Below, in pieces: positions 1 through 9,095 of a DNA stretch of 64,000 nt. The stretch is from NCBI GenBank assembly GCA_017399865.1, contig JAFQAT010000047.1, forward strand, positions 1 through 64,000, read 5' to 3'. The stretch is from Bacteroidales bacterium. Its GTDB lineage: Bacteria; Bacteroidota; Bacteroidia; Bacteroidales; UBA932. The position numbers were made by a program, and so were the translations under genes. A model generated the notes under the pieces. The model made no database searches. It saw only the letters and a list, made by a program, of their open reading frames with translations, and was not told the origin of the DNA. The first letter of the stretch is position 1. Each line of letters begins with the position of its first letter.

Positions 1-28
1 CCTGAGCCAGGATCAAACTCTTCATTGT
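1..28 (-). rRNA. rrs: 16S rRNA, 5' end only
   Basis: Read on the minus strand, positions 21 to 2 are the universal 27F primer site AGAGTTTGATCCTGGCTCAG, which is E. coli positions 8-27. Counting back puts the mature 5' end near position 28. The rest of the gene, and presumably the operon, lies to the left of the window. Two tandem promoters upstream (180-210 and 287-317) fit this orientation. Confidence 0.95.
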
Positions 29-179
29 ATAATATAAATCTCTCAGCTTGTCCTGACACTTATAATTTCACAAAGAAATTAACGCTTCTCGATAAATTGT
101 ATTTCTCGGTACTTGCTTCTTGTACAGTAAAACAGTCTTTTCAATGAACTTCTTAATGCCCGTTTTTCGAACGGGGATG

Positions 180-210
180 CAAAGGTACGCTTTATTTTTA
201 AACTTCCAAA
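180..210 (-). promoter_or_regulatory. rRNA operon promoter P2 (proximal)
   Basis: The minus strand reads TTTG (210-207), 19 nt, then TACCTTTG (187-180). This is an exact match to the Bacteroidetes primary sigma consensus (-33 TTTG, -7 TAnnTTTG). Transcription should start near 174-176. A 6-bp inverted repeat (159-164 with 170-175) lies at the predicted start, and about 150 nt of leader precede the 16S gene. Confidence 0.88.
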
Positions 211-286
211 CTTTCTCGCAAAAAATTTTTCACTTTTCTTCAAGCGTCAGTCTTTTAAAGAACTCATCCCGTTTTCAAAGGGATTG

Positions 287-317
287 CAAAGATACTACTT
301 TTTCTGAAACCTCCAAA
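287..317 (-). promoter_or_regulatory. rRNA operon promoter P1 (distal)
   Basis: The minus strand reads TTTG (317-314), 19 nt, then TATCTTTG (294-287), again a full consensus match with the same spacing as P2. Tandem promoters are usual for rRNA operons. The remainder of the 29-536 gap holds the leader and, at its right end, the upstream region of the divergent gene at 537. I see no other gene in it. Confidence 0.87.
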
Positions 318-487
318 TTTATTCTTTGCAAGAAACCGTCTCCAAACATCACGAAACGCAGAAAAACGAACATAACTCCTTGATTCTCAAAACAGGTAAG
401 AGCTTGTTACAAATTTGTTAAAAGCGGTTAGCATCACAAACAGGGCGACATGTGACCCATCCAAACACAATGAAACGATATTTTTAT

Positions 488-495
488 TATATTTG
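488..495 (+). promoter_or_regulatory. Candidate -7 element for the 537-6778 operon
   Basis: TATATTTG matches TAnnTTTG and lies 41 nt upstream of the ATG at 537. The matching -33 position (465-468) is ACAC, so only half of the promoter is convincing. A start near 499 would give a leader of about 38 nt. Confidence 0.45.
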
Positions 496-536
496 CATAT
501 TGTACATATATATAATATAAGTAATATAAAACAGAC

Positions 537-3500
537 ATGAAGAAAACATTCCTGACTCTTGCGGCTCTTTTTGCGACAGCAATAATGCTGTCGGCCGAGG
601 ACTCCCCTCTCTGGCTTAGAAAGAACGACATCTCCCCTGACGGAAGCAAGATTGCCTTTACATATAAAGGTAATATATATGTAGTATCTGCCGACGGAGG
701 CAAGGCCAGCCAGATCACGACCAATCCGAGCTACGATTCCGACCCTATATGGACTCCTGACGGAAACAGCATAGTGTTCAGCTCATATAGAGAGAAGAGC
801 AAGGACATATATGTAGTACCTGCCGAAGGAGGGTCGCCGAAGAGGCTGACTTCACATACAGGAAACGAAACACCTCTTGAAGTCCTGAAGGACGGCAGCG
901 TCTTATTCACCGCAAACATACAGCCGGATGCACAGTATGGAGATTTCCCTGGAAGCGCCCAGTTATATAGGGTAAGTCAGGAAGGAGGCAAGCCGGTACT
1001 GGTAACCTCCCTCCCGATTTCAAACATCAGCGTAACGGAAGACGCGGAAGGGACCCATGTGATCTATGAAGACTACAAGGGATATGAGGATGCGCTCAGA
1101 AAGCACCACACATCTTCTGTGACAAGAGACATCTGGCAGTATGTTCCAGATGCATCTGCAGAAGGATTCAAGATCACAGGAAACGGAAAGTTCAACAAGC
1201 TTAGCGGTTTTATCGGCGAGGACAGAAATCCAGTATTCCTTCCTGGAACACAGAAATACTTCTTCCTCAGCGAAGAGGACGGGACCCTCAATGTATATTC
1301 AGCATCGCTTAAAGGCGAAGGTAAACCTGAACAGCTCACATCTTTCAAGGGAAATCCTGTAAGATACATTTCAGTATCGCAGAACGGGACCCTCTGCTTC
1401 TCATACAACGGAGAGCTCTACACAATGAAGGAAGGGGCACAGCCGGAGAAGGTCGCCGTAAAGATAGTTACGGATCAGATCGAAAGCCCGGTGCAGGACC
1501 GCACGATATCATCCGGAGCCAGGAGTATGGCTGTATCGCCTGATGGTAAGGAAGTAGCCGTGGTGTTGAGAGGAGACGTATATGTCACCACGACAGACCA
1601 CTCGACTACGAAGCGTATAACCAACACCCCGCAGCAGGAAAGAGACCTATCGTTCTCAAAAGACGGAAAGACACTCTATTACTCTTCCGAAAGAAACGGC
1701 CACTGGGGAATATGGGCAACGTCGCTTGCAGACAAGGATGACAAATACTTCACTTATGCTGTGAAGATGGAGGAGAAGCTTGTAACCAAGCCTGGAGAGA
1801 CATGCTTCCAGCCGCAGGTTTCCCCTGACGGAAAGAGCATAGCATATCTGAAAGACAGGACAGCGATTGCCGTCATGAACCTCAAGAGCGGAGACGAGAA
1901 GATAATTCTTGACAGAAGCATAAATTATTCATATCAGGACGGAGACCAGAGTTTCGCATGGAGTCCTGACAGCAGATATATCCTCTGCAACTATCAGGCG
2001 AACGGTGGATGGAATAACGAAGATGTCGCTCTGATTGACGTGGAAAGCGGAAATATCACCGACCTGACTGAAAGCGGATATTCTGACGGCAACTTCAAAT
2101 GGGCTCTCAAGGGCAAGGCCATGACCTGGACTTCTGACAAGGCAGGATACCGCAGCCACGGAAGCTGGGGCGCAGAGAACGATATCTATGTGATGTTCTT
2201 TGACGGCAAGAGGTTCGCAGAATTCAAGAAAGACAAGGAAGACCGTGCTATTGCGGAAATGCTGAAGACTGATACAGAAAAGAAGAAGGAAGACAAGAAA
2301 GAGAAGAAGGACAGCATCAAGGCTGAAAAGAAGGCAGAGGAACTAGTGCTCGACCTTGAGAACAGAAAGGACAGGATAGTACGCCTCACCCGTTTCTCGG
2401 GCAGGCTCGGCGATCATCATCTCACCCAGGACGGCAAGAAGCTTTATTACACGATGAGGCTGGAGCGCAGCATGGACCTCTGCATGCTTAACCTCGAAGA
2501 CAACAGCATCAAGGTCGTTGCCAAAGGAGTGAGCGGATCAATCTATCCGACTTCGGACGACAAATACATGTACATGCTTTCCGGCGGAAGCATATCACGC
2601 ATTTCTACAGCAAACGGTTCAAGAGAGACCATCTCATTCTCAGGCAATTTCGAATACAAGCCTGCAGGAGAGCGTGAATACATGTTCGACCATATCTGGA
2701 AGCAGGTAAAGGAGAAGTTCTACATGCCGGATCTGCATGGCACAGACTGGGAAGGTCACTATGTAAACTACAAGAGATTCCTGCCGCACATCGAGAACAA
2801 CTTCGACTTTCAGGAAATGCTTTCAGAGCTTCTTGGAGAACTAAACGGCTCACACACCGGAGCCCGTTATCAGTACAGGTCGGGACTCAACACCGCCAAT
2901 CTCGGAATATTCCCTGACCACGACTACAATGGAGACGGAATCAGAATCAAGGAAGTCATAAAGGGCGGCACTCTATACATAGCAGATCCTGAAATAAAGG
3001 CTGGCGATGTGATCACCTCAATAAACGGCACAGAGATAAAGGCAGGCATGGACTGGTATCCGCTTCTTCGCATGCAGGGTGGAAAGAAGATGGCCCTCAC
3101 CATAAAGAAAGGCGGAAAGAAGGAGGTAGAAATGTATGTCGAGCCTGCATTCACAGACATCCCTCAACTCTATAACAGATGGGTAGAGCAACGCGCACAG
3201 ATGGTGAAGGAACTCTCCGGCGGAAAGATAGGTTATGTGCATGTCGAAGGCATGGATTCAGAAAGCTTCAGAAGAGTGTATTCTGACCTTCTCGGCAAAT
3301 ACCGCACATGCGAAGCTGTCATCGTCGACACCAGACATAACGGTGGCGGATGGCTCCATGACGACCTGGCGACCCTTCTCGGAGGAACAGGATACATCAG
3401 GTTCGAGCCGAGAGGACAATATATCGGCACGGAACCATACAACAAATGGACAAAGCCTTCATGCGTGCTCATGGGAGAAGACAATTACTCGGATGCATGC

Positions 3501-3782
3501 GGCTTCCCTTATGTATATAGGGCCCTCGGCATCGGAAAGCTCATCGGAGCACCGGTCCCTGGCACAATGACTGCAGTATGGTGGGAGAACCAGATCGACA
3601 ACACGATAGTATTCGGAATCCCTCAGGTGGGAGCGCTTGGAGTCAAGGAAGGCAGATATCTGGAGAACATGCAGATAGAGCCGGACATCCTCGTATACAA
3701 TGACCCGGCATCCATTCTTCGAGGCGAGGACAAACAGCTGGAAGCTGCTGTGGCAGAAATGATGAAGACAATACAGAAATAA
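537..3782 (+). CDS. Tricorn-like S41 family peptidase with beta-propeller repeats
   Basis: Exported protease of 1081 residues, probably periplasmic. An N-terminal signal peptide (about residues 1-20, MKKTFLTLAALFATAIMLSA) is followed by PD40/WD40-type propeller blades with recurring SPDGK/TPDGN motifs (about 30-700), a Lys/Glu-rich charged stretch (about 580-620), a PDZ domain (about 790-870, AGDVITSINGTEI) and a C-terminal S41 domain. The catalytic half keeps RHNGGGWLHDDL and, next to the likely nucleophile, DNYSDACGFPY. This is the order seen in tricorn core proteases, which trim peptides. The length is usual for Bacteroidetes homologues. It heads an operon, 7 nt before the next gene. Family assignment is secure; the substrate is unknown. 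Confidence 0.92.
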   Translation: MKKTFLTLAALFATAIMLSAEDSPLWLRKNDISPDGSKIAFTYKGNIYVVSADGGKASQITTNPSYDSDPIWTPDGNSIVFSSYREKSKDIYVVPAEGGSPKRLTSHTGNETPLEVLKDGSVLFTANIQPDAQYGDFPGSAQLYRVSQEGGKPVLVTSLPISNISVTEDAEGTHVIYEDYKGYEDALRKHHTSSVTRDIWQYVPDASAEGFKITGNGKFNKLSGFIGEDRNPVFLPGTQKYFFLSEEDGTLNVYSASLKGEGKPEQLTSFKGNPVRYISVSQNGTLCFSYNGELYTMKEGAQPEKVAVKIVTDQIESPVQDRTISSGARSMAVSPDGKEVAVVLRGDVYVTTTDHSTTKRITNTPQQERDLSFSKDGKTLYYSSERNGHWGIWATSLADKDDKYFTYAVKMEEKLVTKPGETCFQPQVSPDGKSIAYLKDRTAIAVMNLKSGDEKIILDRSINYSYQDGDQSFAWSPDSRYILCNYQANGGWNNEDVALIDVESGNITDLTESGYSDGNFKWALKGKAMTWTSDKAGYRSHGSWGAENDIYVMFFDGKRFAEFKKDKEDRAIAEMLKTDTEKKKEDKKEKKDSIKAEKKAEELVLDLENRKDRIVRLTRFSGRLGDHHLTQDGKKLYYTMRLERSMDLCMLNLEDNSIKVVAKGVSGSIYPTSDDKYMYMLSGGSISRISTANGSRETISFSGNFEYKPAGEREYMFDHIWKQVKEKFYMPDLHGTDWEGHYVNYKRFLPHIENNFDFQEMLSELLGELNGSHTGARYQYRSGLNTANLGIFPDHDYNGDGIRIKEVIKGGTLYIADPEIKAGDVITSINGTEIKAGMDWYPLLRMQGGKKMALTIKKGGKKEVEMYVEPAFTDIPQLYNRWVEQRAQMVKELSGGKIGYVHVEGMDSESFRRVYSDLLGKYRTCEAVIVDTRHNGGGWLHDDLATLLGGTGYIRFEPRGQYIGTEPYNKWTKPSCVLMGEDNYSDACGFPYVYRALGIGKLIGAPVPGTMTAVWWENQIDNTIVFGIPQVGALGVKEGRYLENMQIEPDILVYNDPASILRGEDKQLEAAVAEMMKTIQK

Positions 3783-3789
3783 CAGCGAC

Positions 3790-4512
3790 ATGGATAGAAA
3801 GGTAGTTATTATCCCTACTTATAACGAGAAGGAGAATATCGAGAAGATCATCAGGGCAGTATTTGCCTTGGAGGGAGAATATCACATCCTCGTGATTGAG
3901 GACGGTTCGCCTGACGGAACGGCGGCAATTGTCAAAAGTCTGCAGCAGGAGTTCCCTGAAAGGCTCCACATGATCGAAAGGAAAGGCAAGCTGGGACTGG
4001 GAACCGCATATATAACAGGCTTCAAATGGGCTGTAGCACAGGGATATGACTACATTTTCGAAATGGACGCGGACTTCTCGCATAACCCGGACGATGTGCC
4101 AAGGCTATATCAGGCTTGCAGGGAAGGAGCTGACCTTGCGATCGGATCGCGTTACTGCAACGGCATCAGCGTCATAAACTGGCCGATCGGCAGAGTAATA
4201 ATGTCATACTATGCATCCGTATATGTCCGCAAGGTACTCGGTATGAAGGTATATGATACAACTGCAGGATTCAAGTGCTACAGAAGGCAGGTTCTGGAGA
4301 CCATCGACCTCGACAAGGTCAAGATGAAGGGATACGGATTCCAGATCGAGATGAAGTACTCGACTTATAAACTGGGATTCAAGATACAGGAAGTTCCTAT
4401 CATATTCGTTGACAGGACGGAAGGCACCTCAAAGATGAGCAGCGGTATCTTCGGAGAAGCATTCTGGGGAGTCATGGGACTCAAGATGAGAAAAATAAAG
4501 CCAAGAAAATAA
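3790..4512 (+). CDS. Polyprenol monophosphomannose synthase (GT2, DPM1-like)
   Basis: A 240-residue cytoplasmic glycosyltransferase that moves a sugar, typically mannose from GDP-mannose, to a polyprenyl phosphate carrier on the inner membrane. The GT-A fold starts at once (VVIIPTYNEKENI). It shows DGSPDGT near residue 38, the metal-binding EMDADFSH near 95 and GSRY near 118. There is no C-terminal GtrA-like membrane domain, so it is the soluble DPM1-like form. It sits between the protease and pyrC in a tight operon and shares one base (TAATG) with pyrC. In Bacteroidetes such enzymes supply carrier-linked sugar for protein or lipid glycosylation. The exact donor sugar is not visible. Confidence 0.88.
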   Translation: MDRKVVIIPTYNEKENIEKIIRAVFALEGEYHILVIEDGSPDGTAAIVKSLQQEFPERLHMIERKGKLGLGTAYITGFKWAVAQGYDYIFEMDADFSHNPDDVPRLYQACREGADLAIGSRYCNGISVINWPIGRVIMSYYASVYVRKVLGMKVYDTTAGFKCYRRQVLETIDLDKVKMKGYGFQIEMKYSTYKLGFKIQEVPIIFVDRTEGTSKMSSGIFGEAFWGVMGLKMRKIKPRK

Positions 4513-5864
4513 TGAAGACATATCTTCTGCACAAGGCGACGATCGTGACCGCGGCAAAGGAGGCTGCCGGCAGCGTGATCATATCAGGAGGCAGGATTGC
4601 CGACGTATTCTACACCGATGACGAGGGCTATGACTATAAATTGAAGGTTGCAAAGGACCGATATCCGGAGATAGAGACGATCGATCTTGAGGGAAAGCAT
4701 ATCATTGCCGGCGGAATCGATGCACATGTACATTTCCGGGAGCCCGGCCTTACACATAAGGCCGATATGGCGACCGAATCACGCGCAGCGGTAGCCGGAG
4801 GCGTCACTACGGCATTCGATATGCCTAATACCAATCCAGCAACAGTCAGTGAGGAAGCATTTGCCGGCAAGATGGAGCTGGCAAAGGAGAAATCCTGCAT
4901 GAATCTGGGTTTCCATTTAGGCGCAACCAACACAAACATTGAGGAGATCGAACGTATTCTTGACGGGAAGACTTCCCTGTCCCCTGCAGACATCAAAGGC
5001 ATCAAGGTATTCATGGGGTCTTCGACCGGAAACATGCTAGTCGATAAGAACACTACCCTTGACAGGTTGTTCTCGATAAAGGACAAGCCTGTCCTGGTCC
5101 ATTGCGAGGAGGAGGAAACAATACGCCAGAACCTTCAGGCAGCGGTCGAAAGATACGGAGAGAACATCCCGTTCAGCGAACATGAAAACATCCGAAGCAG
5201 GAGAGCATGCATCAAGTCCAGCATCAAGGCGCTGGAAAAGGCTATCCAGCATGGAACCAGACTTGTACTATGCCATATATCGACAAAGGAAGAGATCGAG
5301 ATGGTCAGGGCTGCAAAATCAAACAATCCTGACATAATCGCCGAGACTTCATGCAACTACCTATGGTTCTGCAACGAAGATTACGAGCGCATGGGCAGCA
5401 GGCTGAAATGCAACCCTTCCGTAAAGACATCGGCCGACAGGGATGCCTTGAGAGAAGCCTTGGCCAACGGTCTCATAGACACTATAGGTTCCGACCATGC
5501 CCCGCATCTGCCTGCGGAAAAGGAAGGAACATATACCAAGGCGCCTTCAGGCCTGCCTTCTATACAGCAGAGCCTTCCGTTACTCCTTACAATAGCCAGA
5601 GAGGAAGAAATTCCTCTGACGAGGATAGCGGCTGTTTTCTCCGAAAACGCGTCAGACCTGTACAGACTCGACAGAGGAAAGATCAAGCCAGGATATGACG
5701 CTGACATAGTGGTTTTCGACAAAGAAAAGACATTCACTGTCAGAAACGAAGACCAGTACAGCAAATGCGGATGGAGCCCATATGATGGAGAAACATTATA
5801 CGGAACCATAGAGACCGTATTTGTCGGAGGAAACATCATATACAAAGACGGAAAATTCATTTAA
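4512..5864 (+). CDS. pyrC: Dihydroorotase
   Basis: Class I dihydroorotase of 450 residues, for the third step of de novo pyrimidine synthesis (carbamoyl aspartate to dihydroorotate). The amidohydrolase zinc ligands are seen in DAHVHFREPG (near residue 73). FDMPNTNP follows near 105, and the late SDHAPH motif near 325 supplies the catalytic aspartate. The C-terminus has the usual amidohydrolase beta-sandwich closing strands (GYDADIVVFD). The length fits the family and the TAATG junction with the upstream gene supports the start. No other pyr gene is nearby. Confidence 0.95.
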   Translation: MKTYLLHKATIVTAAKEAAGSVIISGGRIADVFYTDDEGYDYKLKVAKDRYPEIETIDLEGKHIIAGGIDAHVHFREPGLTHKADMATESRAAVAGGVTTAFDMPNTNPATVSEEAFAGKMELAKEKSCMNLGFHLGATNTNIEEIERILDGKTSLSPADIKGIKVFMGSSTGNMLVDKNTTLDRLFSIKDKPVLVHCEEEETIRQNLQAAVERYGENIPFSEHENIRSRRACIKSSIKALEKAIQHGTRLVLCHISTKEEIEMVRAAKSNNPDIIAETSCNYLWFCNEDYERMGSRLKCNPSVKTSADRDALREALANGLIDTIGSDHAPHLPAEKEGTYTKAPSGLPSIQQSLPLLLTIAREEEIPLTRIAAVFSENASDLYRLDRGKIKPGYDADIVVFDKEKTFTVRNEDQYSKCGWSPYDGETLYGTIETVFVGGNIIYKDGKFI

Positions 5865-5869
5865 AGGAC

Positions 5870-6778
5870 ATGTCACCGAAAGTACAGCCCAGCAAGACTC
5901 TTGTCTACATAGCATCGATGTTTGCCATAGTGCTATGGGGAATGTCATACATATGGACAGACAAGCTGATCGCTCAAGGAATACCTATCTTTTATTTTGT
6001 ATTTGTCAGAATATTCCTAGCAGGAATAATCCTGTTCCTATTCAACACAGCATATGCACGGATCAAAAGGATACAGAAGCAGGATGTCGGCAAATTCCTC
6101 CTTCTCGCATTCTTTGAGCCTTTCATATACTTCATCTGCGAGACTTTCGGGCTGAAGCTGACAGGTTCCCCTACCATCAGCGCGATGGTCATAGCCACCA
6201 TTCCGATCTTTTCCATCGGTGCCGGAATTATCTTCTTCAAGGAAAAGATAAATGGAGTCAACATCGCAGGAATCGCACTTTCCCTTGTAGGAATAGTTCT
6301 GGTAGCAATGGCGAAGGGAGAACTGGGAGAGCACTTCATCTGGGGAATCATTCTGCTCCTTATAGCCGTAGTCTCAGAAGTCGGACATGCATCCATAACA
6401 AAAAGTCTGTCCGGAAACTACTCCAGCCAGACTATTGTGATGTATCAGTTTCTGATAGGTTCTGTATACCTTTTCCCTCTGTTCTTGTGGAAAGGCCTGA
6501 ACGGATTCGACTATGATGTCTACTTTGACGGGGACGTATGGTACCCGATAATCTGTCTGGCTGTCTTGTGTTCAAGCCTCGCATTTTCACTTTGGGTCAG
6601 CACCATCAAGAACCTCGGAGTCGCTAAATCCAGCATATTCTCGGCGCTCATACCTGTCGCTGCCGCAATCATTGCATGGCTTATCGGACATGAAATGCTG
6701 AACCAGAGACAGTGGATCGGTATTGCTATCTCAACTTTGGGAGTAATCCTCTCCCAGTATACATCAAAGAAGGCGTAA
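5870..6778 (+). CDS. EamA/DMT-family transporter
   Basis: A 302-residue inner-membrane protein with about ten hydrophobic segments in two EamA repeats. Examples are the first helix (VYIASMFAIVLWGMSYIW) and the second-repeat helix near residue 145 (IWGIILLLIAVVSEVGHA). It is a drug/metabolite-type permease; the substrate cannot be told. It lies 5 nt after pyrC and ends the operon. Its last 15 bases overlap the 3' end of tex, which runs towards it. Confidence 0.88.
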   Translation: MSPKVQPSKTLVYIASMFAIVLWGMSYIWTDKLIAQGIPIFYFVFVRIFLAGIILFLFNTAYARIKRIQKQDVGKFLLLAFFEPFIYFICETFGLKLTGSPTISAMVIATIPIFSIGAGIIFFKEKINGVNIAGIALSLVGIVLVAMAKGELGEHFIWGIILLLIAVVSEVGHASITKSLSGNYSSQTIVMYQFLIGSVYLFPLFLWKGLNGFDYDVYFDGDVWYPIICLAVLCSSLAFSLWVSTIKNLGVAKSSIFSALIPVAAAIIAWLIGHEMLNQRQWIGIAISTLGVILSQYTSKKA

Positions 6779-8896
6779 TCCGATACGACCTCTATCAAGG
6801 TCTACAGAAATCACTGAAACCTTTATCTGCTGATGGAGCTTGAGGACCTTGGACGGGTCTGCCATACCCTTTACACCCATCTGGGATGCGTGTATCAGTC
6901 CGTTCTGCTTAATTCCGATATCTACGAAGGCACCGAACGCAGTGATATTCGTCACTATGCCAGGAAGTTCCATTCCTGTCTTCAGATCTTCCATCGTCTT
7001 GATGTCATGGGCAAACTCGAAGGTCTGTGCGCTTTCGCGCGGGTCGCGTCCCGGCTTCTTAAGCTCCTGGATGATATCGTTTATCGTAGGAAGTCCGAAA
7101 TCTCCTTCAACATATCTTGCTGCATCAATACGTGCGCACAGCTCAGCATTTCCGACAAGATCGCGAGGAGTAACCTTCAGGTCCCTTGCCATCCGGTCTA
7201 CAATATGATATGCCTCAGGATGGACAGCAGAATTGTCCAGAGGATTTTCAGCATCTGCAATGCGAAGAAAGCCGGCACACTGTTCAAAAGCCTTTCCGCC
7301 TAACCGCTTCACCTTAAGCAGTTCCTTCCTTGACCTATATGCTCCATTGGCAGATCTGTATTCCACGATATTTTCCGCAAGAGCCGGACCGATTCCGGAC
7401 ACATAGCTCAAAAGGTAGCTGCTGGCTGTATTAAGGTTTACTCCGACGCTGTTCACGCAGCTCTCCACAGTATTGTCAAGCGTCTCCTTAAGAAGGCCCT
7501 GGTCGACATCGTGCTGATACTGTCCCACTCCCAAGGACTTCGGATCTATCTTTACCAGCTCCGCAAGGGGGTCCATGAGTCTGCGTCCTATCGACACCGC
7601 TCCACGCACGGTTACGTCATGGTCAGGAAACTCGGCTCTGGCCACATCGGAAGCCGAATAGATCGATGCTCCGTCCTCGCTGACCGTAAATACGCGCACA
7701 CCTTTCGGAAGCGGAACGCGCTTGATGAATTCTTCAGTCTCGCGGCTTGCAGTACCGTTTCCGATCGCTATCACCTCGATTCCATACTTCTGCACCATTG
7801 CTGAAACAGACTTAATGGACTTTATCTTTTCACTTGCCGGAGGATGAGGGAAGATAGCTTCATTATGCAGCAGGTTTCCCTGCTCATCCAGACATACCAC
7901 CTTGCATCCGGTCCTGAATCCCGGGTCTATGGCCAGAACGCGCTTCTGTCCGACAGGTGGGGCCAGAAGAAGCTGGCGGAGATTCTCGCCGAATATCCTG
8001 ATGGACTCGATGTCCGCCTTCTCCTTTGCTTCCTTGATCACCTCGTTGGAAATCGACGGTTCCAGAAGCCTCTTGAAGGAATCGTCAAAAGCCATATGGA
8101 TCTGTTCTGCCAAAGGCTGGGCAGGATAGCGTCTCTCCTGACAGAAATCATAGTATATCTTCTTGCCGCACTTCTCAGGGTCTGCATCAATCTTTACGGT
8201 AATGAAACCTTCCTCTTCAGCCCTGAGGACTGCAAGAAGCCTGTGCGGCGCTATTCTTTCCAAGGATTCCGAGTAGTCGAAATATGAACGATATTTCATA
8301 GCCTCCTGTCCGGAAGCTTTCTTTGTCGCCTTGGTGACCAGGCGGCGTGTCTTGAATATCTGCCTCAAGGTTTCCCTTACCGATGCGGTCTCGCTGAGAC
8401 GCTCGGCAATGATATCACGCGCTCCAGCCAGAGCATCTTCAACAGAGGCGACCTTGTCTCCGACATACTTGCGTGCTTCTTGGGCAGGATCGGTCAAAGA
8501 GACATTATACATCCTGTCAGCCAAGGGTTCCAGACCGGCTTCCTTGGCAACTGTAGCGCGGGTGCGTCTCTTCGGCTTGAACGGAAGATAAAGATCTTCC
8601 AGTTCGCGCGACTCAACGCAATTCTCGATACGTAAACGGAGTTCATCAGTAAGCGCCCCTGCCTGCCCGATGGTTTCAAGCACGGTCGCCTTACGCTTCT
8701 CCATTTCAGAGAATATATCTGACCAGTGCCTGATCTCGGCAATCGCAACCTCGTCAAGGCCACCCGTCCTCTCCTTCCTGTATCGGCTGATGAATGGGAT
8801 GGTCGCTCCTTCATCAAACAGCGACACGCAGTTCTCGACCTGCCAATCCTTCACCCCTACCCTTGCAGCAATGCTCTTTATATAAACCTCCTTCAT
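6764..8896 (-). CDS. tex: Tex family transcription accessory / RNA-binding protein
   Basis: About 710 residues. Domains in order: N-terminal helical Tex region, YqgF/RNase H-like domain (AIDPGFRTGCKVVCLD near residue 325), helix-hairpin-helix (SGIGPALAENIVEYR near 500) and a C-terminal S1 RNA-binding domain (GIVTNITAFGAFVDIG near 650). Tex binds nucleic acid and affects transcription and stress responses. I use the ATG at 8896 (MKEVYIKSI). The open frame extends seven codons further only to a GTG inside a repeated element. It converges on the EamA gene with a 15-bp overlap. Confidence 0.93.
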   Translation of the reverse strand: MKEVYIKSIAARVGVKDWQVENCVSLFDEGATIPFISRYRKERTGGLDEVAIAEIRHWSDIFSEMEKRKATVLETIGQAGALTDELRLRIENCVESRELEDLYLPFKPKRRTRATVAKEAGLEPLADRMYNVSLTDPAQEARKYVGDKVASVEDALAGARDIIAERLSETASVRETLRQIFKTRRLVTKATKKASGQEAMKYRSYFDYSESLERIAPHRLLAVLRAEEEGFITVKIDADPEKCGKKIYYDFCQERRYPAQPLAEQIHMAFDDSFKRLLEPSISNEVIKEAKEKADIESIRIFGENLRQLLLAPPVGQKRVLAIDPGFRTGCKVVCLDEQGNLLHNEAIFPHPPASEKIKSIKSVSAMVQKYGIEVIAIGNGTASRETEEFIKRVPLPKGVRVFTVSEDGASIYSASDVARAEFPDHDVTVRGAVSIGRRLMDPLAELVKIDPKSLGVGQYQHDVDQGLLKETLDNTVESCVNSVGVNLNTASSYLLSYVSGIGPALAENIVEYRSANGAYRSRKELLKVKRLGGKAFEQCAGFLRIADAENPLDNSAVHPEAYHIVDRMARDLKVTPRDLVGNAELCARIDAARYVEGDFGLPTINDIIQELKKPGRDPRESAQTFEFAHDIKTMEDLKTGMELPGIVTNITAFGAFVDIGIKQNGLIHASQMGVKGMADPSKVLKLHQQIKVSVISVDLDRGRIGLRLL

Positions 8897-8909
8897 AATC
8901 CTAAAATTC

Positions 8910-8992
8910 AAAAGCACAAAAACCCCTCTATATGTTCTTTTAACCCAACTTTAAGCCCTCAAAAGAACAAAAACGCCCATTTTTGTTCTTTT
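8910..8992. repeat. Two related palindromes upstream of tex
   Basis: Positions 8961-8973 and 8980-8992 form a perfect 13-bp inverted repeat (AAAAGAACAAAAA, 6-nt loop, TTTTTGTTCTTTT). A diverged copy lies at 8910-8940 (AAAAGCACA and TGTTCTTTT). Both are followed by ACCC-type sequence. They fill the region between the clc stop and the tex start, where the tex promoter should be. An operator for tex or a clc terminator are both possible. Confidence 0.6.
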
Positions 8993-9095
8993 ACCCGTCG
9001 CATCAACGTCGGTTGATTGTTATTACGTTCTCATTCAATAGATTGACTTTTGTATGGAATTGGCATTTTCGCACCCCCGAGTAGGGGAGGGATAA

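Larger units (their letters stand above)
133..317 (-). repeat. Duplicated rRNA promoter-plus-leader module with boxA-like motifs
   Basis: Each of the two promoters is followed on the minus strand by a similar leader motif: GTTCTTTAAAAGACTG (263-248) after P1 and GTTCATTGAAAAGACTG (149-133) after P2. The first resembles the antitermination boxA core TCTTTAA. The CCCGTTTT-type sequence just downstream of each -7 element also recurs. The two modules look like an imperfect tandem duplication. The boxA role is inferred. Confidence 0.6.

Noticed and set aside
9069..9085. CCCC-GAGTA-GGGG hairpin after clc
   Set aside because: Only a 4-bp stem with no T run; too weak to call a terminator.
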